NCBI RefSeq assembly: GCF_005239225.2
Contig: NC_133301.1
Span: 6,411,157-6,475,156 of the forward strand
DNA length: 64,000 nucleotides
Direction: 5' to 3'
Source of the DNA: Populus alba
Taxonomy: Eukaryota; Streptophyta; Magnoliopsida; Malpighiales; Salicaceae
Shown here piece by piece: positions 47,118-56,312 of this stretch (its first letter is position 1; every line of letters begins with the position of its first letter). The notes under the pieces were generated by a model. That model saw only the letters and a program-made list of their open reading frames with translations, did not search any database and had not been told where the DNA came from. The translations under genes and the position numbers were made by a program.

Positions 47118-47852
47118 TGGAACAAATTTGACAGCAGAACACAAAGACAATTTGGCAAGCATACAAATACTAGAAAAAAACTCAGTCCAAGAAGCACTAA
47201 TAAGCGACCAGCACTATGATTGGAACACCGATCAGTTCAAACATCCCAACGGTTCAAAGGAAGATACACATGTTATGTATAACATATTAAAAAAATCAGC
47301 ACAGTTTAACGGTTGGATCTCCGCAGATCTTAATTATACCGAAACTGACCTGAGAATGACGACCTTCTGTTGAACATGTAGACAAACGTTGCTGGAGGCT
47401 TAATTTCTAATCTCCACCGTTCAGAATGTGTATCATAACCCGATGCATCACATATCCAAAAATAAGCTTGATCCAAACGGTGGAAGAAGGAGAAATATGC
47501 CGGGCTCTGACTATTCCGAGAAGGATTTCTCCAGAAATATTCAAATGGCTGGCTTCCGCAGGAGGAATCCAATATGGACGATCCCTCTGGACAGAATGTA
47601 GGAAATAAGATGTTCACAACACCAAAAAATAGTCTGGATCCAACGGTATAACAAGGCAAAAACGGGCCGGCGACTCTGACAGCACTAGGGGGTTTTCCAG
47701 AAAATTTCAATTGTCCAGATTTCTTAAACGGCGGAAGCTTTAGAAGATCCCTCCGGTCAGAATGTAGACAATAGTTCAGTTCACAACATAACCAAATCTT
47801 GGCTTGATCCAACGGTGGTCGCCGGAGATATGGCTGTTGGAGCACCGCCCCA

Positions 47853-48278
47853 ATCACGTAATATTAAGGTTGTATGATTTGAAGTTCATATTAAAAATAT
47901 CTACATAGACATGAGTTTGCATTCCTATCCTACTAATAACCATCACAATTTTAAACAAAAAGGATCTAATAAAAGTTATACATTTAGTACATTGATCCAT
48001 ACAAAATACATTGTGATTTAGAATGCATTTACATAATTCCTTGCAAAAGTAGGTTCCCGAGTATCGGGTTTTCTAGACATCTCGTTGGTGTGACGTCCTT
48101 GCAGCAGTACAAAACATTTAAGAAATGCAAATACTGTAATAATAATAATTAATAATGGTAACCAACGGTCTGGCAGTTAAATGAAGCATTAACATTTATA
48201 ATTTCTTCATGTATTTGATATAACAACTAGTAGTACATATAGATACACAAGTTTTCGAATGTCATTCGCCGAAACTAA
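47853..48278. other. AT-rich spacer beyond LINE copy 2
   Basis: No coding frame or known repeat recognised. It lacks the Athila LTR start found at the 5' side of copy 1, so the inverted repeat ends inside the LINE 5' UTR. Confidence 0.5.
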
Positions 48279-48700
48279 TCATTCATTTGTCCCGGCCATC
48301 CATCCGGATGCTATAGAGAAGGCTGCGTCGCTGCCGATCTAGAATTGGCAGCGAAAACTGGGTCGCTATCGATTTCTGTATCGGCAGTGGAAACTGCGTC
48401 GCTGCCGATTTCTGTATCGGTAGAGGAAATTGCGTCGCTGCTGATTTTTGTATCGGCAGCAAAGACTGCATCGCTGCAGATCTAGAATTAGCAGTGGAAA
48501 CTGCGTCGCTGCCGATTTCTGCATCGGCAACGAAATCATTCCTTTATCCCGGCCATCCATCCGGATGCCATTAGCCGAAGCTAATCAGTCCTTTACCCAC
48601 GGCCATCCAAATGTCGGATGCCATTAGCTGAAGCTAATCAGTTATTCCTTTATCCCGACCATCCCATGCGGATGCCATTAGCCGAAGCTAATCAACCATT
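48279..48700. repeat. GCCGAT-hairpin array flanked by a ~55-65 bp repeat
   Basis: Two motifs. (1) Around 48320-48540, five or more units of ~45 bp alternate GCGTCGCTGCCGATTTCTG and ATCGGCAG(T/C)GGAAACT, so each unit holds an inverted repeat CTGCCGAT...ATCGGCAG. (2) CCCGGCCATCCATCCGGATGCCATTAGCCGAAGCTAATCA-type units occur near 48290, 48550, 48600 and 48660. The subterminal repeats of some DNA transposons look like this, but no terminal inverted repeat was found. Confidence 0.7.
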
Positions 48701-49055
48701 AGTCAACATTTAAACGTTCAACAAATCTAATATCGGTTCTAACAATATGATAATACTCAAGTTAAAATATTTCAATATTCAACGTATGAAAAAAAAAAGG
48801 GTGCAAAGTCACCTACCTGCTCCACCTGTGGGTTTGTTTCCTGTCTTGATGATGGTCCAATCCCAACCGCACCACCTAAGACATCAATGGTCACAAATCA
48901 ACACAATTGTATTTATTTTATTTTTGAATCATATTCATCATCACACTTATTTCAAGAGTTCATATGTTCACATTCAAGTGTTCCATATTTTACACTATCA
49001 TATCATGAAATTGTTACTAGCATTTAAGTCATTCCTACATGGGAGGCTTATTGTA
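48701..49055. other. Spacer between repeat clusters
   Basis: AT-rich, with short frames only and nothing recognisable. Confidence 0.45.
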
Positions 49056-49325
49056 GAAATCGGCAGCGAGAACTGGTTCGCCGCAGGCTGCCAGTTCGGC
49101 TGCGACAATTGCATCGCTGTTGGTGCCACAGTTTCGCTGCACAACGCACAAATTGGCAGCGAATATCAATTCGCTGCAGGAGGTCCGGTTGCGGCAGCGA
49201 AACAGGAGGTTCAGTTGCGGCAGCGAAATAGAATTCCGTTGCACAATACACAAATCGACAACGAATATTAATTCGCTGCAGAAGGCTCAGTTTCGGCAGC
49301 GAAATAGAATTTCGTTGCACAACTC
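49056..49325. repeat. GGCAGCGAA / TTCGCTGC repeat cluster
   Basis: Five or more copies of GGCAGCGA and its complement TCGCTGC, with CAACG(C/A)ACAAATTGGCAGCG-like units repeated at ~49140 and ~49245. Related in wording to the GCCGAT units at 48.3 and 50.3 kb, so these are probably parts of one element. Confidence 0.6.
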
Positions 49326-50264
49326 ACAAATTAGAACCATCAATTTCAGCACATAATTCTTCAACAAAATTCCAGCAGAACACACACATGGAAAAACCAT
49401 GAATACAACATAATCTTTAGTAAATTCCAGCAGAACACATTAATTTCAGCACAACAACATCACAGCAGAACACATTAATTACAGCACAATAAAACCCCAG
49501 CAGAACACACTAATTTCAACCTAACAAAACCCTAGCAGAACACATCAATTACAACCTATAATCTTTCAACAAACCCCAACAGAAAACATAAATTTCAGCA
49601 TAGTAAAACCCCAGCAGAAACACACATGCATGCTGGCCCACCCCATAGCTAAAGCCAGCCCTCTACCATGATTTGTTATTTCCATTTTTATTTATTTTTT
49701 TCTTTGTTAGATGTTCTGAAATTGGCTTCATTTCACTTCAGTTTCCTTGTTCTCCTAGTTAATTTCAGTTTCCTTCACAGCTGGCTTAGATCTTAGATCA
49801 ATTTTTCTTAAGGTTTTCTTCTTCATTCATCTTGTTTCTGGTCTTTAAGGGGAAAGAGGAAGGGAGTTTCATGACCCATACCTTTTGAATTTAACTAAGT
49901 TTGAGGAGGGTTTGACACTATTCTTTTCATCGCTCCTGCTGGTTCTCCTCCTCCTTCTTCTTCTCACGTTTTCCAGCCCTCTTTTTCCTTTCCTTTAGAC
50001 AGTTGTCCACTCTTCTCTCAAGGTCTCATCTTTCCCTCTCACGTTTACAAGCACTCTCTACTGGTTTGATTTAAGTTTTTGTTGTGAAAGAGGGAGAGAA
50101 GAATGATATGCAGCTGCTGTTTTTGGAAGAAGATGGGTCATCCTCTCTCTCCACCTTCTATTTATACTCCTCATCAAATGAAGTGGGTTGTTTGGGGGTT
50201 GGTTTAGATGTATTCTTATCCTTGTTTTGGTCTATCTAAAACCGATTTTACCCCTCCCTCCCAG
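49326..50264. other. Non-coding region with CAGCAGAACACA repeats
   Basis: 49370-49630 repeats AATTTCAGCACAACAAAACC and CCAGCAGAACACA several times at ~40-50 bp. 49660-50200 is T/C-rich and could be a leader or UTR. No coding frame. Confidence 0.5.
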
Positions 50265-50465
50265 CTCTGCGTTGCTATCGATTGAGAAATCGGTAACGAA
50301 CACTACATCGCTGCCGATTTCTGCCTCGGCAGCGAAAACTACGTCGCTACCGATCCAGAAATCGACAGCAGAAACTGCATTGCTGCCGATCAAGAAATCG
50401 ACAACAAAATCTGTGTCGTTGCCGATTTCATTTCTGCATCGGCAGCGAAAACTGAGTCATCGTTT
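50265..50465. repeat. GCCGAT-hairpin array, second block
   Basis: Four to five units of ~45-50 bp of the type CGCTGCCGATTTCTG(C) ... GGCAGCGAAAACT, as at 48320-48540. The best one, CGCTGCCGATTTCTGCCTCGGCAGCG near 50310, can fold into a hairpin. Confidence 0.7.
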
Positions 50466-50497
50466 CCCTCTCTCTCTCTCTTCTCTCTATAATATAT

Positions 50498-50534
<37 letters not shown>
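50466..50534. repeat. (TC)n and (AT)n microsatellites
   Basis: A TCTCTC run at ~50469-50487 and a TATATA run at ~50490-50534. The solo LTR inserted at the end of the latter. Confidence 0.9.
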
Positions 50535-51479
50535 TGATGCGAACCTCGTGATCACGTGGTCACGCAACCCACAATCAAGATTGAGATCTATCCCCCGCAA
50601 AGCAGAAATAGGTCTGATATGAGTGCGACACAATGGAAACCTGCCCAAGGCACCAACACTATTGGAATGAGTAGAATGACGCCACGAAGCCAGTTAATCT
50701 TCGATAAGTCAGATTCAGTTCGTTCAAGAACTGAAGAATGCAAGAATCACTCTCACACGTTAAAACTGAAAAATTCAGAATAATAATCATCAAAGCTGCC
50801 GAAATTGTGGCTTACATAAGTTTAAATAGTTCTTGAAAAATTAACCCTAATGGACCTCTTATGTGGACTTATATGAGGTCCACTCAAAACTGGCCCAAAA
50901 CCCTAAACTAAAAAGTCCATAACCTGATCCAAACAAGCCTTGGATCCTAGCTGAAGACAAACTAATTAATTAAGCCCAAACATGAAAGAAAATAATAAAA
51001 ATAAGTAACTTGTCATTAAATACCACCAGCCCTTCTTTCCTTGTGTAGCTAGGATGAATAAGGAATCCTTATAAGAAAAGGATTCTGAAACATTAATGAA
51101 TCCTTGCCACACTAGGAGATTATATTGCAACTCATTAAAGATCCTTGTGGAACTAGGAAATTCCCAAAACCAGCTCCCACATCCTTGGAGGAAAAGAATC
51201 CTAATCAAATAGGAAGTCCACAAGTCAAATGGAAGTAAATAACAAAATCCGTACAGCCTCTGTTGACCAGTATTGGGGTGCCTTCCCGAACTCCGATTGA
51301 CCTGCAATTTTAACCCAAGGTAGTAATATATGTCTGGAGAGTCCACATAAAATATTAGCCCGATCCAACAGTCAGATTGAGAATTATGATTGTTGCCGTA
51401 AACCTGGACTGTTGCGCTTTTTACGCCAAAATCCGAATCTGACCTTACTTGGGTCGTATCACAGGGCTGAACCATATCA
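50535..51479 (-). mobile_element. Solo LTR, gypsy family A (inverted)
   Basis: 945 bp, near-identical to the solo LTRs at 10390 and 24172. The flanks TATAT (50530-50534) and GATAT (51480-51484) agree at four of five bases, an imperfect target duplication. Confidence 0.92.
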
Positions 51480-51542
51480 GATATATTCATTTGGGTGTTT
51501 TACATTCTAACCCTCCTAAATATGAATTTCAATCCTCGAAAT

Positions 51543-51735
51543 TTAAGAAGTTTCACACACCATACCTGGTAGTTCAAATAAATTGGGGTACCTTTTCCTC
51601 ATCTCAGCCTCCCTCTCCCAAGTTTCCTCTTCTACTTGAGCATTTCGCCATAAGATTCTGACGAGGGGGATCTTTTTGCTCCGTAGCTCCTTCACTTCCT
51701 GATCTAGTATCCTTATGGGCCTCGATCCAGGTAAG
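51543..51735 (-). pseudogene. Chromodomain and C-terminal end of a gypsy pol
   Basis: On the minus strand the frame reads SRPIRILDQEVKELRSKK, then IPLVRILWRN, then EEETWEREAEMRKRYPNLFE, ending at a stop at 51543. This is the aromatic-rich chromodomain at the end of chromovirus (Tekay/Del-like) integrase, which is thought to direct insertion to certain chromatin. It is fused at ~51735 to an LTR pointing the other way. Only this tail is present. Confidence 0.85.
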
Positions 51736-52732
51736 GTCAAATTTGGATTTTGACGTAAAATGCGCAACTATCTAGTTTTACGGAAATAGTCATAATTCTC
51801 AATCCTATCGTTGGATCGGGCTGAAATTGTACGTGGGGGCTCCTGACATGTTTTTGTACCTTGGGTTAAAATATCATGTCAATCGGAGTTCGGCAAGGCA
51901 TCCAAACACGGGTGAACAGAGGCTGTACGGGTTTTGTTATTTACTTCCTTTTGACTTGTGGACTTCCTATTTGGCTAGAATTCTTTTCCTAAAAGGATGC
52001 GGCAGCTTATTTTGGGAATCTCCTAGTTCTACAAAGATCTTTAATGGGCTTCAACATAGTTTCCAAGTGTGGCAAGGATTCATAAATGTTTCAGAATCCT
52101 TTTCTTACAAGGATTCCTTATTCATCCTAGCTACAAAAAGGAAAGAAGATTTCAGAACTAATTCTACCTTCAAATTTGATTCTCCTAGCTTATATAGGAC
52201 TTCTAAAGGGCTACAAATCTGATCCTATCATATTTAGGATATTAAATTCGGATTTATTTATTTTATTGTTATTTTCTTCTTAGTTTAGGGTTTATTTATA
52301 TTATTTGGGTTTAATTGTAAGTGGGCATCATATAAGTCCACATAAGAGGTCCATTAGGGTTTGTTTTAGTTTGCATTCACTATAAATAAGGGCATAACTA
52401 GACATGCAAGGAAGAAAAATTCAGATTAATAAAACTTCTTGTTTGCCGCACTTTGTGTGTGTGTGTGTTGGTGAGATAATCTCCCTTTCATGGTTCTCTA
52501 AAGAACTGAAAACGACTTATCGAAGAACAACTGGCTTCGTGGCGTCATCCTTATACTTCTTGTTCGCGAATCAATATTCGTTGGATAGGGGTTTACGTTT
52601 CCAATAGTGCTGGTGCCTAGGTACAAGTTATTTTTGTGTCACACTCCTATCAAACCTGATTTACTTGGCTTTCCGGGAATTGGTGTCTTTGTGTGTGGGT
52701 TGCGTGACCACGTGATCATGAGGTTCGCATCA
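51736..52732 (+). mobile_element. Gypsy LTR, family B (5'-truncated)
   Basis: Related to the family A LTRs over its length but clearly diverged (GGTAAGGTCAAATTTGGATT at the start, GGTTCGCATCA at the end). A TATA box TATAAATA lies at 52381-52388. It is followed by a primer site, so it served as a 5' LTR. The first ~25-35 bp are missing where it joins the chromodomain fragment. Confidence 0.85.
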
Positions 52733-52734
52733 TT

Positions 52735-52746
52735 TGGTGTCAGAGC
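52735..52746 (+). promoter_or_regulatory. Primer binding site (tRNA-Met type, one mismatch)
   Basis: TGGTGTCAGAGC, two bases after the LTR end; the usual form is TGGTATCAGAGC. Confidence 0.85.
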
Positions 52747-53050
52747 TTGGCTCCATTAATCAGGTTATATCCTTCTGAAATTTTCGTTCATGTTGTTTCC
52801 GCAAATATTCCTTAGTGTCAAATTTCTTCTTCTCCTTGATTTTGCAGCATATAAAAAAAAAACAAAATTAGTTATTTTGTTTTGTTACAGTCCAAAATAT
52901 ATCAGTTGAAAAAAAAATACAAAAAAAAGAAAAAAAAATCGTTCAAAAAGATATTTATTGGTTTCTGCCGCAGAAAACTTAACAAGGGCAAATTGGACCA
53001 AATCAACTCGGAATTAGCTCAAATTTGATTCTGTTATTAATGGGACCCTT
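52747..53050 (+). mobile_element. Leader of the family B element
   Basis: AT-rich leader with poly(A) runs. It contains a GCCGCAGAAAAC...CTCGGAATTAG stretch related to the leader repeats at 54017-54070. The element's whole coding region except the tail below has been deleted. Confidence 0.6.
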
Positions 53051-53272
53051 GATGCGGACCAGCCCAGAAACACCAGCAAGGACCCATTACATGTTCCAAA
53101 TGGACCAATGACTCGGTCCAAGACAAAGACATTGAAAGACGCATTGAATGCATTGGTTTTGAAGGTTTCCACCAAGTCAGAATTGGAAGGTCCTTTGGAG
53201 TATCAAGAGGAGATCCTAGTACATCTTATCCATGTGCAAGAGGGGTCCAATACAATCTTATTTGGGCCATGA
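53051..53272 (+). pseudogene. C-terminal tail of a gypsy pol polyprotein
   Basis: An open frame reads DPLHVPNGPMTRSKTKTLKD and continues to a TGA at 53270-53272. A VP.GPMTRSK/R motif is common near the end of plant Ty3/gypsy polyproteins. It joins the leader directly, so most of gag and pol has been lost by an internal deletion. Confidence 0.7.
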
Positions 53273-53319
53273 GATAAGGGCTTTATTTTATTTTATTAGC
53301 TACAGCCCAAGGCTTGTTT

Positions 53320-53759
53320 GGGCTTAATTCATACTTTGTTTTAAGCTAGGATCCAAGGCTTGTTTGGATTAAGTTATGGGCTTTTCATTTTAGGGTTTTG
53401 GGCCAGTTTTGAGTGGACCTCATATAAGTCCACATAAAGGGTACATTAGGGTTAACTTTTCAAGAACTATTTAAACTCATGTAGGCCAAAATTTTGGCAG
53501 CTTTGATGATTATTATTCTGAATTTTTCAGTTTTAACGTGTGAGTGATTCTTGCATTCTTCAATTCTTGAACGAACTGAATCTGACTTATCGAAGATTAA
53601 TTGGCTTCGTGGCATCATTCTACTCATTCCAATAGTGTTGGTGCCTTGGGGCAGGTTTCCATTGTGTCGCACTCATATCAGACCTATTTCGGCTTTCCAG
53701 GATCAGATCTCAATCTTGATTGTGGGTTGTGTGACCACGTGATCACGAGGTTCGCATCA
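53320..53759 (+). mobile_element. Gypsy LTR, family A, 3' half
   Basis: Matches the second half of the solo LTRs (from ~24685 to the end ...TTCGCATCA). The first ~500 bp are missing. A primer site follows, so it acts as the remaining 5' LTR of the gag-pol element at 60897-63873, while also standing where the family B element would have its 3' LTR. Confidence 0.85.
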
Positions 53760-53761
53760 GT

Positions 53762-53773
53762 TGGTATCAGAGC
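53762..53773 (+). promoter_or_regulatory. Primer binding site, initiator tRNA-Met
   Basis: TGGTATCAGAGC, two bases after the LTR end, an exact match to the common plant tRNA-Met primer site. Confidence 0.93.
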
Positions 53774-54122
53774 TAGGCTCCGAAAAAAGGTCATATCATT
53801 ATGTTATTTTCGTTTTTTTTTACTGTCCCTTAAGTTTTTCAATGTTTGAATCCATCTTCTTGTTCTTCGTGTCTGTGTCATCTAAGCCAAAAAAAAAAAA
53901 GTTTATATTTCATCTTGTTACTGTCTCTAATCATATCAGTTTGTTAACAAGAAAAAAAAATCAGAAAGAAATAGAGAAAAGAGTGATTAGTTGAAATTTG
54001 AAGGATCATTCAATTTTTGCCGCAGAAACACAAATCTTAGTGAACCATAAGCAAACCACCTCGGAATCAATTTAAACTTCATATTCAGTCTATTGGGGGT
54101 GGGATCGCATGATATACCAAAG
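53774..54122 (+). mobile_element. Gypsy leader, part before the LINE
   Basis: Untranslated leader containing the first ~160-bp leader repeat (GCCGCAGAAACAC..., CTCGGAATCAATTTAAACTTC). It ends with the LINE target duplication ATCGCATGATATACCAAAG (54104-54122). Confidence 0.75.
54104..54122 (+). repeat. 19-bp target duplication, left copy
   Basis: ATCGCATGATATACCAAAG, repeated exactly at 60074-60092 after the LINE poly(A). It proves this LINE was inserted by target-primed reverse transcription. Confidence 0.97.
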
Positions 54123-54126
54123 GGAA

Positions 54127-54158
54127 CCTCGGAATCAATTTAAACTTCATATTCAGTC
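54127..54158 (+). repeat. 32-bp filler copied from the flank at the LINE 5' junction
   Basis: CCTCGGAATCAATTTAAACT and the next 12 bases repeat 54059-54090 exactly. The copy lies between the target duplication and the first LINE base, joined to the LINE at a GTC overlap. It looks like template switching onto nearby DNA during second-strand synthesis. Confidence 0.85.
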
Positions 54159-54757
54159 ATTAAATAAGAGAGAGGTTAGAGAGGAAAGATTCAAAGGGGC
54201 GGTGCTCCGACAGCCATATCTCCGGCGACCACCGTTGGATCAAGCCAAGATTTGGTTATGTTGTGAACTGAACTATTGTCTACATTCTGACCGGAGGGAT
54301 CTTCTAAAGCTGCCGCCGTTTAAGAAATCTGGACAATTGAAATTTTCTGGAAAACCCCCTAGTGCTCTCAGAGTCGCCGGCCCATTTTGCCTTGTTATAC
54401 CGTTGGATCCAGACTATTTTTTGGTATGTTGTGAACATCTATATTTCCTACATTCTGAACGGTGGAGATTAGAAATTAAGCCTCCAGCAACGTTGTCTAC
54501 ATGTTCAACAGAAGGTCGTCATTCTCAGGTCAGTTTCGGTATAATTAAGATCTGCGGAGATCCAACCGTTAAAATGTGCTGATTTTTGAATATGTTATAC
54601 ATAACATGTGTATCTTCCTTTGAACCGTTGGGATGTTTGAACTGATCGGTGTTCCAATCATAGTGCTGGTCGCTTATTAGTGCTTCTTGGACTGAGTTTT
54701 TTCTAGTATTTGTATGCTGCCAAATTGTCTTTGTGTTCTACTGTCAAATTTGTTCCA

Positions 54758-56301
54758 ATGGTTAGCTCTGAGATTGATCATCACAATGGAGTTAAATCTG
54801 GACATACTTTACAATTAGAGCTCCAAGACATGCTAAATAGTCATGACATGAATCCTGTGTTGGGTTCTAAAGGTGATGAGTTGAAGGTTGGGTCTAAGCA
54901 ACAAGAACAGCTACACCTTAGCCCCAAATTGAATTTTTTAAATGCTTTGAAGGGCTCTGATGTTGATGACAATAAGGGTAGGATGTCCCTTGATATGAAT
55001 CCAGTCCGTAACTTGCATTTTGCTCCCCCCGCAATAACTGATGGTCGTGTGACAGTAGCTCCTCCACTTGATGTGTTTGAGGATGGCTGTGAAATTTGGA
55101 AATCCACTCTAGTTGGTCATTTCGTGGGTCAGAAATTACCCTATCCTGTTGTTAATTCTATTGCTAAAAGAATATGGGGCTCCCACGGTCTATTCGAAGT
55201 TTTATCTTCTGATAATGGATTCTTTCTCTTCACTTTTGATTCTGTCGATCGCGCCACTAATGTTCTGGAGAGAGCTCCATGGCACATGGCCAACAGACCT
55301 TTGGTGCTTAAACGTTGGCATCCAAACATGCAATTTTTGAAAGATGATCTGGATAGAGTTCCGGTATGGGTTAAGCTCTATAATGTTCCTCTCGAGTATT
55401 GGACTGTTAAGGGGTTGAGTTGTGTAGCGAGTGCTATTGGGGTTCCCCTTCATGCTGACCTTACTACATTGTTGCGTAAAAGGCTTAGCTACGCAAGAGT
55501 TTGCGTTGAGATAGAAGCTTCGAAAACGCTGGTGAAGGAATACGACCTTCGCTGTCCAAATGGGTTATTCATAACAATTTCAGCGGATTATGAATGGATT
55601 CCTTCAAGGTGCAATAATTGCAATGTCTTTGGACATACCACAGCGATATGTGCTACCAGTAAAGTTGCTGATCGTACAATGGGGGCAGAGGGCAAAAGGA
55701 AAATAGGAGCTGTGAACTCTAAACATGCAGATAATAAGCAGAATCAGCTTCAATGGCAGGTAGTTGGTAAACGAAATAAGGGTGTTACGATTGGTGAGAA
55801 TGATTGTTTTGGCAATCTAAAGAGCTTAATTGTAATGAGAATGGGTTGTTTAGCATCTGCTTTACATATTGCTGATTGTAATACGAATGAATCTGCGACA
55901 TTAGATGTGCCCAATGCTGGTTGTTATGAAGATGAAAATCCTACTTCTCCTCTTATTTTGAAGAGCTTACGAGCAGACATGGTGCCGGAGGAAGGGGATG
56001 CATGTACTTCTTTAGATCAAAGTTCAACCATCTGTAATGCAACCATGAACCCTGTTAGTCATGAGGTGAATGTTGATAATGGAGCTATGGGAGGTGATAC
56101 AGGTCCGAAGATGGTGATAAGGAGTCGACATCATTGATCCCAACAAGTCCGCAAAGTCCGATTTCTTCTGACGGGGAAACTTTTATTAATCAGTTAGCTA
56201 GCAAGGCTAGAGACTCTCTAGAAAAAAAGAAAACGGGTTCTCCAGGCTTTTCAAAGAAGAGTAAGAAATCTGGCTCCTCAAGGGGGGGCAAGTCAAGGTA
56301 A
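54758..56301 (+). pseudogene. LINE ORF1, copy 3, frameshift near the C-terminus
   Basis: The frame is open from ATG 54758 for 460 codons to a stop at 56137. The N-terminal region is low-complexity, followed by the DUF4283-type domain (~residues 110-260), the knuckle CNNCNVFGHTTAIC (~55611-55652) and an acidic tail. Near 55809-55845 small compensating indels alter ~10 residues compared with copy 1. At ~56105 copy 1 has GGTAAGGAAGATGATG where this has GGTCCGAAGATGGTG, and the frame shifts; the original stop is 56299-56301. The RNA-binding parts are intact, so a shortened protein could still be made. It is the best preserved LINE frame in the window. Confidence 0.88.
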
Positions 56302-56312
56302 TCCGTGTGTTG

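Larger units (their letters stand above)
41585..47852 (-). mobile_element. L1-type LINE, copy 2 (inverted partner of copy 1)
   Basis: Reverse complement of copy 1 from poly(A) to the 5' UTR; similarity stops at ~47852 (GGGGCGGTGCTCC). It has all three 5' UTR monomers and, like copy 1, lacks the 100-bp RT deletion of copy 3. At some sites it agrees with copy 1 (GNFN codon; GTTGATAGAT), at others with copy 3 (no losses near the ORF1 break or at 32792). Dense one-base indels run through it. Confidence 0.9.

Noticed and set aside
41585..47852. LINE copy 2 as an independent insertion
   Set aside because: It shares with copy 1 the same LTR joint, the same satellite joint and the same monomer order, so it is a duplicate of that locus or an assembly product.
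48747..49271. 174-codon frame across the GGCAGCGAA cluster
   Set aside because: It covers AT-rich spacer and simple repeats, with no recognisable domain and odd composition.
48279..50465. A definite CACTA transposon
   Set aside because: No CACTA termini, target duplication or transposase could be found; only the subterminal-like repeats are seen.
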